Shown: one piece after another, positions 13,553-14,274 of the stretch
Position numbering within the stretch: the stretch's first letter is position 1
Layout of the letters: the number at the start of each line of letters is the position of its first letter
Source of the DNA: Rhizobiales bacterium UBA697
GTDB taxonomy: Bacteria; Pseudomonadota; Alphaproteobacteria; Rhizobiales; Ancalomicrobiaceae
DNA: 14,274 bases
NCBI GenBank assembly: GCA_002298965.1
Contig: DBMN01000356.1
Coordinates: 1-14,274 of the forward strand
Direction: 5' to 3'
The notes under the pieces: model-generated
What the model saw: only the letters and a program-made list of their open reading frames with translations
Database searches by the model: none
What the model was told of the DNA's origin: nothing
Translations under genes and position numbers: made by a program

Positions 13553-14274
13553 ATGGCTCTCGCGAACATTCTGGTGCATCTCGACCGCTCTCCGCGCACC
13601 GCTGTCCGCCTCGCGCTCGCAGTGAAGCTGGCGGCGCGCGACGGCGCCCGCCTGACCGGCCTGTTTGCCGAACAGTTGGCCGCCCACCGCGTCGGCGTCG
13701 TCGCCTCCTGGCCGCCGGCGGAATATGTCGCCGCCGTCGCCGAAGTGCGCGCGGCCTTCGAGGCCGCGACCGCGGCGCTCGGCGACAAGGCGACCTTCGT
13801 CGACATCAACCGCGGCTCGGAACAGGAGATCCTGTCGCGTGCCACCGACATCGCCCGCACCTTCGATCTCGTGATCCTCGGCCAGGCCGAGGAGGGCGGC
13901 CGCGCCCCGGCCGATCTGCCCGAGCAGATCATCCTCGAGAGCGGACGTCCTGTGCTGATGGTGCCCTATGCCGGCACCTACGACGATCTCGGCCACCGCC
14001 CGCTCTTCGCCTGGCACCGCTCGCGCGGCGCCGCCCGGGCGCTGCACGAGGCGCTGCCGCTGGTCGCCCCCGGCGCCGACGCGCTGGTGGTGGAGGCCGG
14101 CCGGCCGGGCGACGCCACCGACGAGTTCGCCGATCTGGTCGTCGGCGCGCTCGCCGCCCATCGCATCGGCGCCCGTTTCCAGACGGTCGTCGTCGAAGAG
14201 ATCAAGCTGATGGACACGCTGCTCAACCAGGCGGCCGACCATTCGGCCGACCTGATGGCGATCGGCGCCTTCGA
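13553..14274 (+). CDS. Universal stress protein, tandem-domain type (partial, cut by right edge)
   Basis: Starts at ATG 13553 with GAGGA 10 nt upstream, and runs off the window after 240 codons. Residues 1-140 form one UspA-like fold: NILVHLDRSPRTAVRLALAVKLAARDGARLTGLF is the usual first strand, helix and second strand, and DLVILGQAEEGG...ESGRPVLMVPYAG is the closing part. Residues about 150-240 begin a second domain (LFAWHRSRGAARALHEALPLV, then SADLMAIGAF at the edge). The nucleotide-binding G-x2-G-x9-G-S/T pattern is not recognisable in the first domain, where GQAEEGGRAPADLPEQ stands in its place, so this half may not bind ATP; the second domain's loop lies outside the window. Such proteins are cytoplasmic stress-associated factors with poorly defined biochemistry. 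The gene is divergent from pheS and appears functionally independent of it. Confidence 0.88.
   Translation, partial: MALANILVHLDRSPRTAVRLALAVKLAARDGARLTGLFAEQLAAHRVGVVASWPPAEYVAAVAEVRAAFEAATAALGDKATFVDINRGSEQEILSRATDIARTFDLVILGQAEEGGRAPADLPEQIILESGRPVLMVPYAGTYDDLGHRPLFAWHRSRGAARALHEALPLVAPGADALVVEAGRPGDATDEFADLVVGALAAHRIGARFQTVVVEEIKLMDTLLNQAADHSADLMAIGAF

Noticed and set aside
12176..14242. Extension of the DUF559 frame to 898 codons
   Set aside because: The added part crosses pheS out of frame and the stress protein gene in antisense. The DUF559 domain starts only after 12175.

Overview
The window is GC-rich chromosomal DNA. Gene content and protein sequences point to an alphaproteobacterium, most likely of the Hyphomicrobiales (Rhizobiales): the IF3, L35/L20, PolA and PheS/PheT sequences look alphaproteobacterial, an alpha/beta hydrolase is divergent from infC, and C-rich palindromic repeats of the kind common in that order are present. 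No tRNA, rRNA, CRISPR, transposase, phage or biosynthetic cluster was seen. The content is mostly core housekeeping, with a few accessory genes and several palindromic repeats.

Left part (1-5763). Two minus-strand genes come first: the start of a secreted protein of unknown function that runs off the left edge, and an alpha/beta hydrolase. The hydrolase is divergent from infC, which appears to use the rare AUU start codon. A strong hairpin terminator follows infC. Next is a putative glycolipid-binding-fold protein, then a promoter and leader of about 170 nt, then rpmI-rplT (L35, L20), closed by a 14-bp-stem terminator. After that comes a large membrane O-acyltransferase with a C-terminal SGNH domain, probably acting on a cell-surface glycan. 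infC, rpmI and rplT are therefore adjacent but not one simple operon.

Middle (5764-9128). An inverted pair of two-hairpin repeats lies between the convergent acyltransferase gene and polA. polA encodes a full three-domain DNA polymerase I with intact proofreading and polymerase residues. Its linker between the 5'-nuclease and 3'-5' exonuclease domains contains two palindromes translated in frame.

Right part (9129-14274). pheS, a DUF559 (VSR-like endonuclease fold) gene and pheT form a minus-strand operon. The reading frames overlap by 1 nt (pheS/DUF559) and 4 nt (DUF559/pheT), and a hairpin closes the operon. The C-terminal third of the DUF559 protein is built from palindromic repeats, including a perfect 36-bp inverted repeat related to the one in polA. 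Divergent from pheS is a universal stress protein gene cut by the right edge.

The most notable observations are the AUU start of infC, a single C-rich palindrome family translated in different frames inside polA and the DUF559 gene, the translational chaining of DUF559 between the two phenylalanyl-tRNA synthetase subunits, and alternating complementary segments in the rpmI leader. Nothing here clearly amounts to a new defence or metabolic system.
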